From the NCBI GenBank assembly GCA_965208965.1, contig OZ242384.1, forward strand, positions 3,348,001 through 3,412,000: DNA of 64,000 nt, written 5' to 3'. Below, piece by piece: positions 1 through 8,141 of this stretch. The position numbers were made by a program, and so were the translations under genes. Under the pieces are notes generated by a model. It was not told the origin of the DNA. It was given only the letters and a program-made list of their open reading frames with translations, and searched no databases. Position 1 is the stretch's first letter, and each line of letters begins with the position of its first letter. Source of the stretch: Bin5 sp965208965. GTDB taxonomy: Bacteria > Chloroflexota > Anaerolineae > Caldilineales > Caldilineaceae.

Positions 1-1
1 C

Positions 2-112
2 GTCACCCAGACGGCGCTGGGCCACGAAAGCCCCAATACGACCCGCATCTATGCCAAGCTGGAGGACAACGCGGTACGTGACGCTCACAGAGAGGCGTTT
101 GAGTCGGATTGA
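2..112 (+). CDS. Tyrosine recombinase/phage integrase, C-terminal fragment
   Basis: Only the last 36 residues are inside the window; the gene starts upstream. The reading frame gives a classical integrase C-terminus: the box ALGHESPNTTRIYAKL contains the LGH motif and the catalytic tyrosine (IY) that attacks DNA, followed by a short charged tail and TGA at 110-112. In XerC/XerD-like and phage integrases this box carries the last active-site His and the Tyr nucleophile. Whether it is a Xer housekeeping recombinase or an element integrase cannot be told from this piece. No tRNA or att-like direct repeat is visible next to it. Confidence 0.75.
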   Translation, partial: VTQTALGHESPNTTRIYAKLEDNAVRDAHREAFESD

Positions 113-149
113 CCTGCGTGAAGCGGCCGACGGCAACCTGCTAGGGGCG

Positions 150-920
150 TCACCCGCGACTTTCTCCTGAGAGTTTGTTTCCCATCAGCAGCCAGTAAGG
201 AATGAAGCCGTAGTACCAGGCGAGAAGCAGGGCGATGCGGAGCCCGTGCAATCCGTCGCGCCATCCTTTCAGCGTGACAAAGCGACGCCGCAGCTCCCTC
301 AGAGGCTGGAGAACCAGGTTGTGCGGTCGCGGTCGGATGCCCTGTTCGTCGAGGATTCGGGCTTCATAACGGGCGTAGAATCTCTGCTTGTGGTGAAACT
401 GCGCCCAGTTCGCATAGTTGTAGTGCAGCAGGGGTTCTGCCAGTATGCCGTCCTCGCCGTCAAGTATGACGATCTCGTGAACCTCGCGACGCAAGTCGTA
501 ACGGGCGCTGCGCCGGCGCAGAAGGCGCAGCTGATAGTCGGGGAAGAACCCTCCGCCCTGCATTTCGTGACCAACGATGAAGTTTCGCCGCGGGATCCAG
601 AATCCGGCGCGGCGCGTGTCCCGGCAGGCTTCCAGGACTTCCTTCGCCAGCGCAGGGGTGGCCCGTTCGTCGGCGTCAACGAAGAGTATCCACTCGCTGT
701 TGATGCTGTCCAGCGCGGCCTGGCGCTGGCGGCCGTAGTCGTCAAACGGACGGGCGACCACTCGCGCACCCGCATCCTGGGCGACGCGACGCGTATCATC
801 CTGGCTGCAAGAGTCCCACACGACGACCTCGTCGGTCCATTCCTTCAGCGCGGCGATGCAGTGGGCGATGTTTTCGGCTTCATTTTTGGTGAGGATGACT
901 GCCGTTAAGCGCAATGGCAT
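150..920 (-). CDS. Family 2 glycosyltransferase (WaaE-like)
   Basis: 256-residue GT-A glycosyltransferase. It starts with the GT2 nucleotide-binding strand (LTAVILTKNEAENI) and continues with DEVVVWDS and the metal-binding FVDADE motif near residue 80. The FFPDYQLRLLRR and EVHE segments and the C-terminal membrane-associating helix (IALLLAWYYGFIPYWLL) match the LPS-core/KDO-glucosyltransferase WaaE-type branch of GT2. It would transfer a sugar from a nucleotide-sugar donor at the cytoplasmic membrane face. The ATG is preceded by GAGGA 8 nt upstream. It is last in a minus-strand run of four genes (DegT, lipoprotein, GT2, GT2), suggesting a role in a surface polysaccharide. Acceptor and donor cannot be predicted. 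Confidence 0.88.
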   Translation of the reverse strand: MPLRLTAVILTKNEAENIAHCIAALKEWTDEVVVWDSCSQDDTRRVAQDAGARVVARPFDDYGRQRQAALDSINSEWILFVDADERATPALAKEVLEACRDTRRAGFWIPRRNFIVGHEMQGGGFFPDYQLRLLRRRSARYDLRREVHEIVILDGEDGILAEPLLHYNYANWAQFHHKQRFYARYEARILDEQGIRPRPHNLVLQPLRELRRRFVTLKGWRDGLHGLRIALLLAWYYGFIPYWLLMGNKLSGESRG

Positions 921-992
921 CTGAGGAGTCCTCGGCGCAGGAAGACAGGCGGAGTTGCCTACATTTATCGTGTGCAGCGGTGATCTTACGAG

Positions 993-1997
993 CTATCCGG
1001 CGAGGTCCAGTACCTTCGCATACGCATCGAGCTGCTCCCCCAAGCGATCGCCGCTGAGGCGCCCCCGGGCGAACTCTCGCCGGGCGTTCCATCCGTTCCA
1101 GGCCAGTCCAAGGCGCACGAGCGGGCGCAAAAGCAGGTGAAATCCGTGAGGGTAGAGGTGTGCATGCCTCTTGAAGAAGCGGAAACGGCTGGCCCACAGC
1201 CGTTCGAACGACTGCCAGCGGACCTGGCTGCTGCTGCGGCCTTCGTAATGGACGACCTGAGCCGTAGGCACGGCATAGGTTTGCAAGCCCGCCTCGCCCA
1301 TGCGTAAGCACCAGTCCATCTCCTCACAGTACATGAAGTAGCCTTCATCCAGCAGCCCGACCCCGCGGATGCTATCGCCGCGCGCCATCAGCGCGGCGCC
1401 GAGCACAAAGTCGACCTGAAACGGCGCGACCCCGAGCCACTGCCGGCGCGAATACCGCCCGTTCAAGCGGCTCTGCAGCAGTCTCTGCATCAGGCGGCTC
1501 AGGCCGGGAAGCCCTGCCAGCGGCAGGAGATCGAGGGCGACTTGCGCCAGCCCCGGAAAGGCAAAGCCTCCATGTTGGAGGCTGCCGTCTTCATAGTGCA
1601 ACCGCGGCCCGCACGCTCCCGCCGACCGGTTGTCCCGCATGAAAGCGGCCAACCTGCCCAACGCATCGTCCACTACTTCAGTGTCCGGATTGAGAAGAAG
1701 AACGAGGTCGGGCGCCGAAGCAGGGCGATCCTCGCCGTCTGCTCCGAATCCCAACCCCCTCAGAGCGAAGTTGTTGGCACGTGTAAAGCCAAGGTTGTCG
1801 GTCATGGCGATGAGATTCACATGCGGAAACTCACCGGCGACCATCCGGGCACTGCCGTCATGGCTGGCGTTGTCCACGACCGTTACGTCTACGGCCAGCC
1901 ACTCCGCACTATGCCGGGCAGAGGCACAGACGCTCTGCAGGCAGCGGCGCAACAGATCGCACACGTTATAGGAGACAACAATTACGGATAAGCGCAT
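993..1997 (-). CDS. Family 2 glycosyltransferase (rhamnosyltransferase-like)
   Basis: 334-residue GT2 enzyme of the WbbL/rhamnosyltransferase type. Visible are the start strand LSVIVVSYNVCDLL, the VTVVDNASHDGS segment, the LLLNPDTEV metal/nucleotide motif near residue 100, and the YFMYCEEMDWCLR block with the ED/W residues typical of the catalytic base region. The C-terminal third has the Arg-rich membrane-proximal helices common in this family. It lies 72 bp upstream of the WaaE-like gene and 56 bp downstream of the lipoprotein gene on the same strand, so the genes are probably co-transcribed. No clear Shine-Dalgarno sequence precedes the ATG. The likely job is adding a deoxyhexose to a lipid-linked glycan; the substrate is inferred from family only. 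Confidence 0.88.
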   Translation of the reverse strand: MRLSVIVVSYNVCDLLRRCLQSVCASARHSAEWLAVDVTVVDNASHDGSARMVAGEFPHVNLIAMTDNLGFTRANNFALRGLGFGADGEDRPASAPDLVLLLNPDTEVVDDALGRLAAFMRDNRSAGACGPRLHYEDGSLQHGGFAFPGLAQVALDLLPLAGLPGLSRLMQRLLQSRLNGRYSRRQWLGVAPFQVDFVLGAALMARGDSIRGVGLLDEGYFMYCEEMDWCLRMGEAGLQTYAVPTAQVVHYEGRSSSQVRWQSFERLWASRFRFFKRHAHLYPHGFHLLLRPLVRLGLAWNGWNARREFARGRLSGDRLGEQLDAYAKVLDLAG

Positions 1998-2053
1998 CGA
2001 TTCAAGGGTCTTGAAAATATTTTAAAAGGAAAGAAGAAGGGACGCCGTTGCCT

Positions 2054-3364
2054 TCATTCCAAGCCAACATTGACAGAAATGCGGTCGATGTAGTCGTTGT
2101 GGTGGCCGTATGCCTCGTGAATCAGGCCGCCCCACCATAAGACATTGGTTCCGGGCGGAGGTCCTTCAAAGTGTATGCAGCCGCTTACATGGCCGGCCTT
2201 GCCCGGCATCAGATACCATGCGGATTCTTCTTCAAACTCAAGCCAGACCAAGTCCTCCTGTCGGCCTATCGCCCATCGAAAAGGGTAGTTGAAACCGGCT
2301 GTGCTGAAGTTGATCCCGAATCGAAACGTTCCCCCACGCTCGTGCCAGTTTTCTTTCTGCCTTATGGCCAGTGTGTTGTAATTCTCTGGGATATGGCCCC
2401 TTTGGAAGACGTATTCCTGACCCGGCCAGGGTCCAGTTGTCCGAATGGGGACTTCACCTTCGTTCTTTACAATGGTGTTAAAGCAGAGCTTCTGGCCAAT
2501 TGGCACGTTCACAACGCGGTTGATTTCTCCCTCCCAGTCAATCTCTCCCTGAACAACGTCGGCTCGCGGTCTTCCCCCTGCTTCGATTACGAGTACTCGA
2601 GTGACTCGTACTCGATTGCCAGCCAGATCGTTCGCCTCCCCGACAACCAGGTATTCGCCATCCGGGGGCGGCTCCGCGTTCAGGTCGACGCCGCCAAAAT
2701 ACTTATAGGTGTGGTTTCCGGGTTCCTCAGGTTCGATCGCACTCGGTCCTTCAGCGATATGTACTTTCACACCCGGCCTGTTGGGGTCCAGTAGGTAGAC
2801 CTGGATGTTCTGCACCTCTTTCGACAGGTTGTAGGAAATGCTTACCCAGTCGTCCCTCAAGCCGTCCAGGTTTGGGCGAAATACTAAGGGCGTGACGGCA
2901 AAGCTTTCCAATCTGGGCAATTCCGTGTCACCGTCCTTCAAACCTATGGTACCGCTAACCGATTCCGTGTTGGCGTCGTCGTCAGTTGCCTCCACCACCC
3001 AGCGATACTTTCCATCCTCCAAAACGCGGCTGAGGATCTCCATCGGACCGCCTTCTACCATCTCCATCTGCGGTTCATCCATCACACCCCCCCACAGCAC
3101 ACTGTAGTTGCCGGGAGAGCGGCGTCGGTCTTTGCGAAAGTAGAATCTGTCGCCTTCCTCATTCTCAAAAAAAATGCTTACGTAAGCGGAACGGCTGAGC
3201 GTATAGCGGATCTCGGTGGCATCGGTGTCGCCGTCGGCATTGGGAGAGATCCCGTCGGGCGCAACGGTCACGTCCCGCAGAAGCGGTCCAAATCCCACAT
3301 TCAGCCGACCGCAGCCGGCCAGCAGCATGGCGAAGACGATGGTGAAAAGGGCAGTTTTGTTCAT
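2054..3364 (-). CDS. Lipoprotein with FlgD-Ig-like repeats
   Basis: 436 residues. The N-terminus is a lipoprotein signal peptide (hydrophobic stretch then LLAGC, lipid-modified Cys18). Two FlgD_ig/gliding-motility-type beta domains can be read: one begins ISPNADGDTDATEIRYTLS (about residue 39) and the other FRPNLDGLRDDWVSISYNLS (about residue 162). Both have the SPNxDG calcium-loop consensus followed by an Ig-like strand pattern. The C-terminal 170 residues form a further all-beta region with many Trp and Gly that I do not recognise. It sits inside a glycosyltransferase operon, so a role in holding or exporting a surface glycan at the envelope is plausible. Base composition looks slightly more AT-rich than the flanking glycosyltransferases. 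Confidence 0.75.
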   Translation of the reverse strand: MNKTALFTIVFAMLLAGCGRLNVGFGPLLRDVTVAPDGISPNADGDTDATEIRYTLSRSAYVSIFFENEEGDRFYFRKDRRRSPGNYSVLWGGVMDEPQMEMVEGGPMEILSRVLEDGKYRWVVEATDDDANTESVSGTIGLKDGDTELPRLESFAVTPLVFRPNLDGLRDDWVSISYNLSKEVQNIQVYLLDPNRPGVKVHIAEGPSAIEPEEPGNHTYKYFGGVDLNAEPPPDGEYLVVGEANDLAGNRVRVTRVLVIEAGGRPRADVVQGEIDWEGEINRVVNVPIGQKLCFNTIVKNEGEVPIRTTGPWPGQEYVFQRGHIPENYNTLAIRQKENWHERGGTFRFGINFSTAGFNYPFRWAIGRQEDLVWLEFEEESAWYLMPGKAGHVSGCIHFEGPPPGTNVLWWGGLIHEAYGHHNDYIDRISVNVGLE

Positions 3365-3396
3365 GGCATAGATGGCTGGGGGATCAGACTTGCAGA

Positions 3397-4674
3397 CTAC
3401 GCAAGTGCATCAAGAACTTTGGTTACGCCGTCAATGGTCTCCTCAACGTCCGTATTGGTCATGGAGGGATCCACACTCAGAACGACCGACCTGGCCAGAA
3501 TGTCGAGCGAACGCGGGCACATGTCCGGCGAGTAGGCCACATTTCTTCCAGCCCAGCGCCAGGGACCGCCGGCGTCCGTCCAGGCGCGTTTCGTGAGAAC
3601 GGGAAGCCAATGGGCATAGACATGGATGTCTCGCCGGTCCGGACGGTAAAGGACGCCGGCAGAGATGTTCTCGGCGTTCAAGGCATGCGCTGCTGCCTGG
3701 GCCTTTGCGGGTGTCTCAAGGAACATGGTGAGGCTTATGGCGGTGTCGCCGTCAGGATCAGGCAGATCTCGGAAAGTGACACCCTTTTCTGCGGCGGTCG
3801 GACCGATTCCGGCCAGCAGCAGCTGCTTCCTGGCGCGGGCGGCGGCAACAATGCCCGGCAACCGTCCCAACTGCACCAGTCCGATGGCTGCCGGAATCTC
3901 CGACATGCGGAAATTCGCTCCCCACAGTATCTCAACGTCCGGAATCTCCAGCCGGTTCCAGGCGGCCACGTCGTGGAACATGAAGGCCCGCTGCCAGATC
4001 TGCCGGTCGCTGGTCGTCACCATGCCGCCTTCGCCGGTCGTGATGATCTTGCTGAACTGCAGACTGAAACAACCGACGTCCCCGATGGAGCCAAGCCTGC
4101 GGCCGTGGTAGCTGGCGCCGATTCCCTGGGCGCAGTCTTCGATGACCCGCAGCCCGTGACGGTCGGCGACATCAAGAATCGCATCCATTCGCGCCGGTGC
4201 GCCGCGCATGTGCACCGGCATGATCGCTTTGGTGTGCGGGCTGATGTTGCGCTCCACATCGGCAGGGTCGAGAGTCAGCGACTCATCGATCTCGGCGATG
4301 ACCGGAATGCCGCCGACCGCCAAGACGGCGGTGGCAGAGGCCATCCAGGTGTAGGCCGGCAGTATCACTTCGTCACCGGGCCCGATGCCGATCCCCTGCA
4401 GACCGCTGATCAGCGCCGCAGTGCCCGAGGTGACCGCCAGGGCATGGGCCGCGCCGACCGAAGACGCGAACTCCCTTTCAAAGCGGTCGGCTTTCGATTC
4501 GCCGTCTTCATGGCCAGAAAAACGGAAAAGCCGTTTGGCGCGCATAACGTCCAGGACGGCCTGCTCCTCCTCCTGATCGATGGCCTGGCCCCCGGGGGCC
4601 AGATTCGAATCTTCTCTGCTGCGGGCAGGGGTCCCGCCGTGTATGGCAAGCGCTGACGCGTTTTTCACTGTCAT
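3397..4674 (-). CDS. DegT/DnrJ/EryC1/StrS-family PLP aminotransferase
   Basis: 425 residues from the chosen ATG at 4674, which has GGAG 7-8 nt upstream; an upstream in-frame start would add 16 residues with no Shine-Dalgarno. The fold-type I aminotransferase pattern is clear: HALAVTSGTAAL (phosphate cup), GDEVILPAYTWMAS, VIEDCAQGIGA (PLP-ring Asp) and the Schiff-base Lys in LQFSKIITTGEGGMV. Such enzymes aminate keto-sugars (GDP- or dTDP-linked) or make AHBA-type products. First gene of the minus-strand polysaccharide operon, so a nucleotide-sugar aminotransferase feeding the two glycosyltransferases is the best guess. Divergent from the Gfo/Idh gene at 4873, with a 198-bp shared upstream region. 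Confidence 0.88.
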   Translation of the reverse strand: MTVKNASALAIHGGTPARSREDSNLAPGGQAIDQEEEQAVLDVMRAKRLFRFSGHEDGESKADRFEREFASSVGAAHALAVTSGTAALISGLQGIGIGPGDEVILPAYTWMASATAVLAVGGIPVIAEIDESLTLDPADVERNISPHTKAIMPVHMRGAPARMDAILDVADRHGLRVIEDCAQGIGASYHGRRLGSIGDVGCFSLQFSKIITTGEGGMVTTSDRQIWQRAFMFHDVAAWNRLEIPDVEILWGANFRMSEIPAAIGLVQLGRLPGIVAAARARKQLLLAGIGPTAAEKGVTFRDLPDPDGDTAISLTMFLETPAKAQAAAHALNAENISAGVLYRPDRRDIHVYAHWLPVLTKRAWTDAGGPWRWAGRNVAYSPDMCPRSLDILARSVVLSVDPSMTNTDVEETIDGVTKVLDALA

Positions 4675-4797
4675 GAATCTATCTCCAGTACAGCAAGCGG
4701 ATGAACTGCGAACGGCGGGCACGCGGCGGCGCCCGTCCTTTCACCGCCCCAAGACGGTTCGCTCAGAGCGAAACCAGTATAGCATAGTGCCAACCGG

Positions 4798-4826
4798 TTG
4801 ACAGTCTGCGGGAGTCGTGTTTAACT
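4798..4826 (+). promoter_or_regulatory. Candidate sigma-70 promoter for the Gfo/Idh gene
   Basis: A perfect -35 hexamer TTGACA (4798-4803) is followed after 17 bp by a weak -10, TTAACT (4821-4826). It lies in the divergent 198-bp region, 47 bp upstream of the ATG at 4873. Only the -35 is strong, so this is a prediction from spacing. Confidence 0.4.
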
Positions 4827-4872
4827 TCCCGAACTGTTCCAACTGCAATCAATGAATTCCGGAGTTGAAAAT

Positions 4873-5853
4873 ATGGACAAGATTCGGTGGGGTATTTTGG
4901 GAACCGGGCGTATCGCAGGCGACTTTGCGACCGGGCTGGGCGCGGAGAAGGATGCCGAGATCGTCGCGGTCGGCTCACGGGCGCAGGAGACGGCTGACAG
5001 TTTTGCCGAACGCTTCGGCATCCCAAACCGGCATCCTAGCTACGAGGCCCTTGCTGCGGACCCAGACGTGGATATCATCTACATCGCCACACCCCATAAT
5101 CTGCACAAGGAGAACACGATCAGCTGCCTGCGCGCCGGCAAAGCGGTGCTGTGCGAGAAGCCGTTCGCGATCAACAGTTCCGAGGCCCAGGAGATGATCG
5201 ACTGCGCGCGCGCCGAAGGCCTGTTCCTGATGGAAGCAATGTGGACGCGATTCCTGCCTCACATACGTGATATGGTCCGTCGCATCGAAGAGGGACAGAT
5301 CGGCGACATTCGTCTCTTTCAAGGGGACTTCTGCTATCGCGCGCCGGTGATGCCAGAACGGCGCACATTCAATCCCGCGCTGGGCGGCGGGGCTTTGCTT
5401 GACATTGGCGTATATCCAATTTCGCTGGCCCATCACCTGATGAGGGGCCCTGCCCGGATCGCGACCCTGGCCCATTTGGGCGAGACCGGCGTGGACGAGC
5501 TGGCAGGAATGCTTTTTCAATACGAGGACGGCGCCCTGGCCGTGATGTCCACTGCGGTCCGAGCCAACACGCCGCATGGGCTCCTCATCAGCGGGACAGA
5601 GGGGGAGATTCGCGCCGATGATCGTTGGTGGGCCCCGTCAGGCTTCACTATCAGCCGTGACGGCCGCGAACCGGAGACGGTGCGTCCCGAATTTATCGGC
5701 AATGGCTGGAACTATCAGGCCGTCGAGTGCGGCCGCTGCCTGCGGGACGGCCTGACGGAACACGAGCTGATGCCTTTGGATGAGTCCCTGGCGATCATGC
5801 GTTTGATGGACGGATTGCGAGAGGAATGGGGGCTGCGCTACCCGATGGAATGA
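4873..5853 (+). CDS. Gfo/Idh/MocA-family oxidoreductase
   Basis: 326 residues. The ATG at 4873 is chosen because GGAG lies 8 nt before it and the protein then opens directly with the Rossmann strand IRWGILGTGRIAGDF (GxGxxG). The EKPFAINSSEA segment near residue 95 carries the conserved EKP of the family, and MEAMWTRFLPH and GGGALLDIGVYPI belong to the alpha/beta C-terminal substrate domain. Closest in style to dihydrodiol dehydrogenase/trans-1,2-diol and glucose-fructose-oxidoreductase-like cytosolic enzymes that use NAD(P) on a cyclic polyol or sugar. A strong hairpin terminator directly follows. The neighbouring convergent TIM-barrel isomerase suggests a small sugar/inositol pathway. The substrate is not predictable. 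Confidence 0.88.
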   Translation: MDKIRWGILGTGRIAGDFATGLGAEKDAEIVAVGSRAQETADSFAERFGIPNRHPSYEALAADPDVDIIYIATPHNLHKENTISCLRAGKAVLCEKPFAINSSEAQEMIDCARAEGLFLMEAMWTRFLPHIRDMVRRIEEGQIGDIRLFQGDFCYRAPVMPERRTFNPALGGGALLDIGVYPISLAHHLMRGPARIATLAHLGETGVDELAGMLFQYEDGALAVMSTAVRANTPHGLLISGTEGEIRADDRWWAPSGFTISRDGREPETVRPEFIGNGWNYQAVECGRCLRDGLTEHELMPLDESLAIMRLMDGLREEWGLRYPME

Positions 5854-5881
5854 GGAAACAGCCTTTATTGGACCTTACTCC

Positions 5882-5912
5882 AAGAGCAGCCGCACGAGGC
5901 TGCTCTTTTTTT
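5882..5912 (+). terminator. Rho-independent terminator after the Gfo/Idh gene
   Basis: A perfect 10-bp stem (5882-5891 with 5898-5907) and a 6-nt loop GCACGA run straight into seven T residues at 5906-5912 on the plus strand. It lies 29 bp after the Gfo/Idh stop and 2 bp before the stop of the convergent isomerase gene. The T tract exists only on the plus side, so it terminates plus-strand transcription. Confidence 0.9.
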
Positions 5913-5913
5913 C

Positions 5914-6759
5914 TCAGGCAACAGCCCTGCGGCAGAAGTACAGGCTGCCCCGCAACAGCTCCACAATGCGGCTGTCAGGCGCACCGGCCTCCAGGGCGCC
6001 GGGATGCAGTTCCAAGGAGATGGAATAGGCGTAGCCGTCCGTGGCCATGCGGGACAGCAACGCCTCCAGCCTGAGAATGCCGTTTTCAGGGCGTTGGTGT
6101 TCGTCGCCGTTGTAGTTGCTCAGATGCACGTGCTTCACGCGTTGCCCCCAGCGTTCGTACGCCTCCAGGGGGTCAAGTCCCCAAGTGCCCAAGTGGGTCG
6201 TGTCCAGTGTGATATTGGGGAAGCGGGTTATGTCGTCGAGGGTCGCGCGGCTGTGCGCGTTCCAGTGTGCGGGGTTTACGCGCCGGCCAAAAGCCTTTTG
6301 CGCAGGCAGATTCTCGATGCACAAGAGCACCTCGGTCCCAGCCTGGAACTCGGCATAGTCTTTTTTGATCCAGTCAGCGTATTTGCGGGGGCTTGAATCA
6401 AAGGGGTTCGGCAGCAGGCGGTTGCCCCTGGCGGTCTGCAAGAAGGCGTGTCCGAAGCGCGTGGGGAGGTGATGGATGATCACCTGCGAGCCCAGTTCAG
6501 CGGCCAGTTCGGTGGTGCGGGCGATTGCGCCCTGCTCGGTCTCTCCCCATCCGCTGCAGTTGCGGCTGAAAGGGCTGTGGAGGGCCGGGACCGGCAGCTG
6601 ATGGCTTTCCATCAGCTGCTGCAGATAGTCAGATTGACGCGAGTCCCATCGATGGTCGACGAGCACCTCTATGCCGTCAAATCCTGCCTCGGCCGCCAGG
6701 GCAAAAACCCGATCAACGCCGTAGGTGAATAGAGAACCGGTGGAAAGAATAAATCGCAT
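5914..6759 (-). CDS. Sugar phosphate isomerase/epimerase, xylose-isomerase-like TIM barrel
   Basis: 281 residues from the ATG at 6759; a longer frame upstream adds a Cys-rich stretch that does not look like protein. AP_endonuc_2/xylose-isomerase-like features: FILSTGSLFTYGVDRVF at strand 1, GFDGIEVLVDHRWD, HSPFSRN, VIIHHLP, CIENLP (metal Glu near residue 145), ITLDTTHLGTWG and KHVHLSNYNGDEH (metal His/Asp) and ISLELHPG. These supply the divalent-metal ligands of IolE/Hyi-type enzymes. Probably a soluble isomerase or epimerase of a keto-sugar or inosose. Convergent with the Gfo/Idh gene, which is often a partner of such isomerases, although the two are not co-transcribed here. Confidence 0.8.
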   Translation of the reverse strand: MRFILSTGSLFTYGVDRVFALAAEAGFDGIEVLVDHRWDSRQSDYLQQLMESHQLPVPALHSPFSRNCSGWGETEQGAIARTTELAAELGSQVIIHHLPTRFGHAFLQTARGNRLLPNPFDSSPRKYADWIKKDYAEFQAGTEVLLCIENLPAQKAFGRRVNPAHWNAHSRATLDDITRFPNITLDTTHLGTWGLDPLEAYERWGQRVKHVHLSNYNGDEHQRPENGILRLEALLSRMATDGYAYSISLELHPGALEAGAPDSRIVELLRGSLYFCRRAVA

Positions 6760-6835
6760 GACAGTTTCTCTGGAAAGCTGTGTTTGCAAGTCGACCCCAT
6801 CGAGGGGGGGCGATCCTGCAAGTATAAGGGCACCC

Positions 6836-7687
6836 TCAGTCAGGAAGATCTCGCGACAGGAAGCGGGACAGTGAAGTCGGAGAACGTTCCAGCAGCCAGC
6901 CCAGGACGTTTCCATTACCTATCAGTCCGTAGCTGTCGTAGTATCGGAACATCGCAGCCAGCGACTGGACTGTCCCGGTGTGCATTCCACTGGACGAGGC
7001 GGCCGATACCCACTCTTCAAGAGGCATCTGAACTGCATCGACAGGACCGCCCAAACGGTCGGCTAGTTTCAAAGCCATGTCCTCCGAGGAGAGATTCTCG
7101 GGTCCAGCCAGCTCGTAAATCGCTCCATCGTGCCCGGATTCCGTCAAGGCGCGGGCGGCGGCCAAAGCAACGTCAGCCAGGTCAACGAGTGAGAAGCGGG
7201 CCTGAACATTATAGGGTACCACATAGTTGCCATTCGTTGAAATATCTTCAAGGTAGCCAAGCAGGTTCTGCATGTACGCGCATGGCTGGAGAATCGTGAA
7301 AGGCAGGCCGCCGCGAAAGATCTCCTCTTCCACGCGCAGCTTTTGCCAGTGGTGGGGCATCTCTTCCGTTTGGGGGTGAAGCACCGAGTGGTAAACGAAA
7401 TGTCTGACGCAGGCCAACCGTGCGGCCTTCACTGCCAGCTGACCGACCTCGAGCTCGCGGGGGTACATGTTGGGGCAGATGAGATAGACCGCTTCTATCC
7501 CGCGGCAGGCCTCTTGCCAGAGGCGCGGATCTGCCAGGTCGCCGACAACGGTTTCTGCCGCCTGAAGGCCCTCGGCCTGCTCAGGGCGCCGCAGCCAAGC
7601 GCGCGCAGGCTGAGGACATGCGGACCCGGCCAATGCGTCAAGGACGGCCCTGCCCGTCTTACCGGCCGCGCCGGTCACCAGGATCAT
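6836..7687 (-). CDS. NmrA-like NAD(P)-binding protein
   Basis: 283 residues, atypical short-chain dehydrogenase fold. The N-terminus MILVTGAAGKTGRAVLDAL holds the GxxGxxG dinucleotide loop. VVGDLADPRLW, AVYLICPNMYP and FVYHSVLHPQTEEMPHHWQK follow the NmrA/QOR2 pattern, in which the catalytic Tyr of true SDRs is missing. Such proteins sense NADP(H) redox state or reduce quinones. Its ATG overlaps the TGA of the upstream Uma2-like gene by 4 nt, so the two are translationally coupled. A 76-bp gap separates it from the downstream isomerase. Confidence 0.82.
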   Translation of the reverse strand: MILVTGAAGKTGRAVLDALAGSACPQPARAWLRRPEQAEGLQAAETVVGDLADPRLWQEACRGIEAVYLICPNMYPRELEVGQLAVKAARLACVRHFVYHSVLHPQTEEMPHHWQKLRVEEEIFRGGLPFTILQPCAYMQNLLGYLEDISTNGNYVVPYNVQARFSLVDLADVALAAARALTESGHDGAIYELAGPENLSSEDMALKLADRLGGPVDAVQMPLEEWVSAASSSGMHTGTVQSLAAMFRYYDSYGLIGNGNVLGWLLERSPTSLSRFLSRDLPD

Positions 7688-8091
7688 GCGGGGATTAACT
7701 CATTGACAGGAACGGAAAAACCTTCCAGGACTACTGAACGGGCGGTTTCCCCATCACTCCATTTCCCGAACTGTTCGTAGATTCCGTCCTGTAAGACATA
7801 AACTTCAACTGTCCGATCGAGTGCATCGACTATCCAGTAATCGGGCACACCCGCCTCTTCGTAGAGATGGTATTTCAGGCTACGATCGTGGGCTGGGTTT
7901 GAAGGAGACAGAACCTCGAATGCAAGGTCCGGGGATCTTTCAATATTGGTTTCTCCGACTATGTCGAGCCGATCATTGCGAATGAAAACTACGTCCGGCT
8001 GTACAGGGTCTCCCAACTTTTCGGGAAGAAGTACATCAATTGGAGCACCGAATGCTGTTCCGGCTCCGTGCTCTTCGAGAAAAGATTCCAA
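7684..8091 (-). CDS. Uma2-family PD-(D/E)XK nuclease, 5'-truncated
   Basis: The C-terminal 135 residues of a Uma2 (DUF820) protein. The nuclease core is present: QPDVVF, PDLAFEVLSPSNP and a Lys 14 residues later (Asp55, Glu59, Lys73 counting from the TTG at 8091), then GVPDYWIVD. Uma2 proteins are usually near 180-190 residues and begin with a segment carrying RYELIDG; that segment is absent. Family-like sequence (LEDQRVIFRLSYFLESFLEEHG) continues upstream of the TTG to about 8140 but has no ATG or GTG before it runs into the 3' end of the binding-protein gene. The gene is therefore probably a decayed or truncated copy. Its stop overlaps the next start (ATGA). Confidence 0.65.
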   Translation of the reverse strand: MESFLEEHGAGTAFGAPIDVLLPEKLGDPVQPDVVFIRNDRLDIVGETNIERSPDLAFEVLSPSNPAHDRSLKYHLYEEAGVPDYWIVDALDRTVEVYVLQDGIYEQFGKWSDGETARSVVLEGFSVPVNELIPA

Positions 8092-8141
8092 AAAGTAAGA
8101 GAGCCGGAAGATGACTCGCTGGTCTTCAAGAGATAAAGCGG

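Noticed and set aside
3610..4656. A 348-codon plus-strand frame opposite the DegT aminotransferase
   Set aside because: Antisense shadow of a gene with intact active-site motifs.
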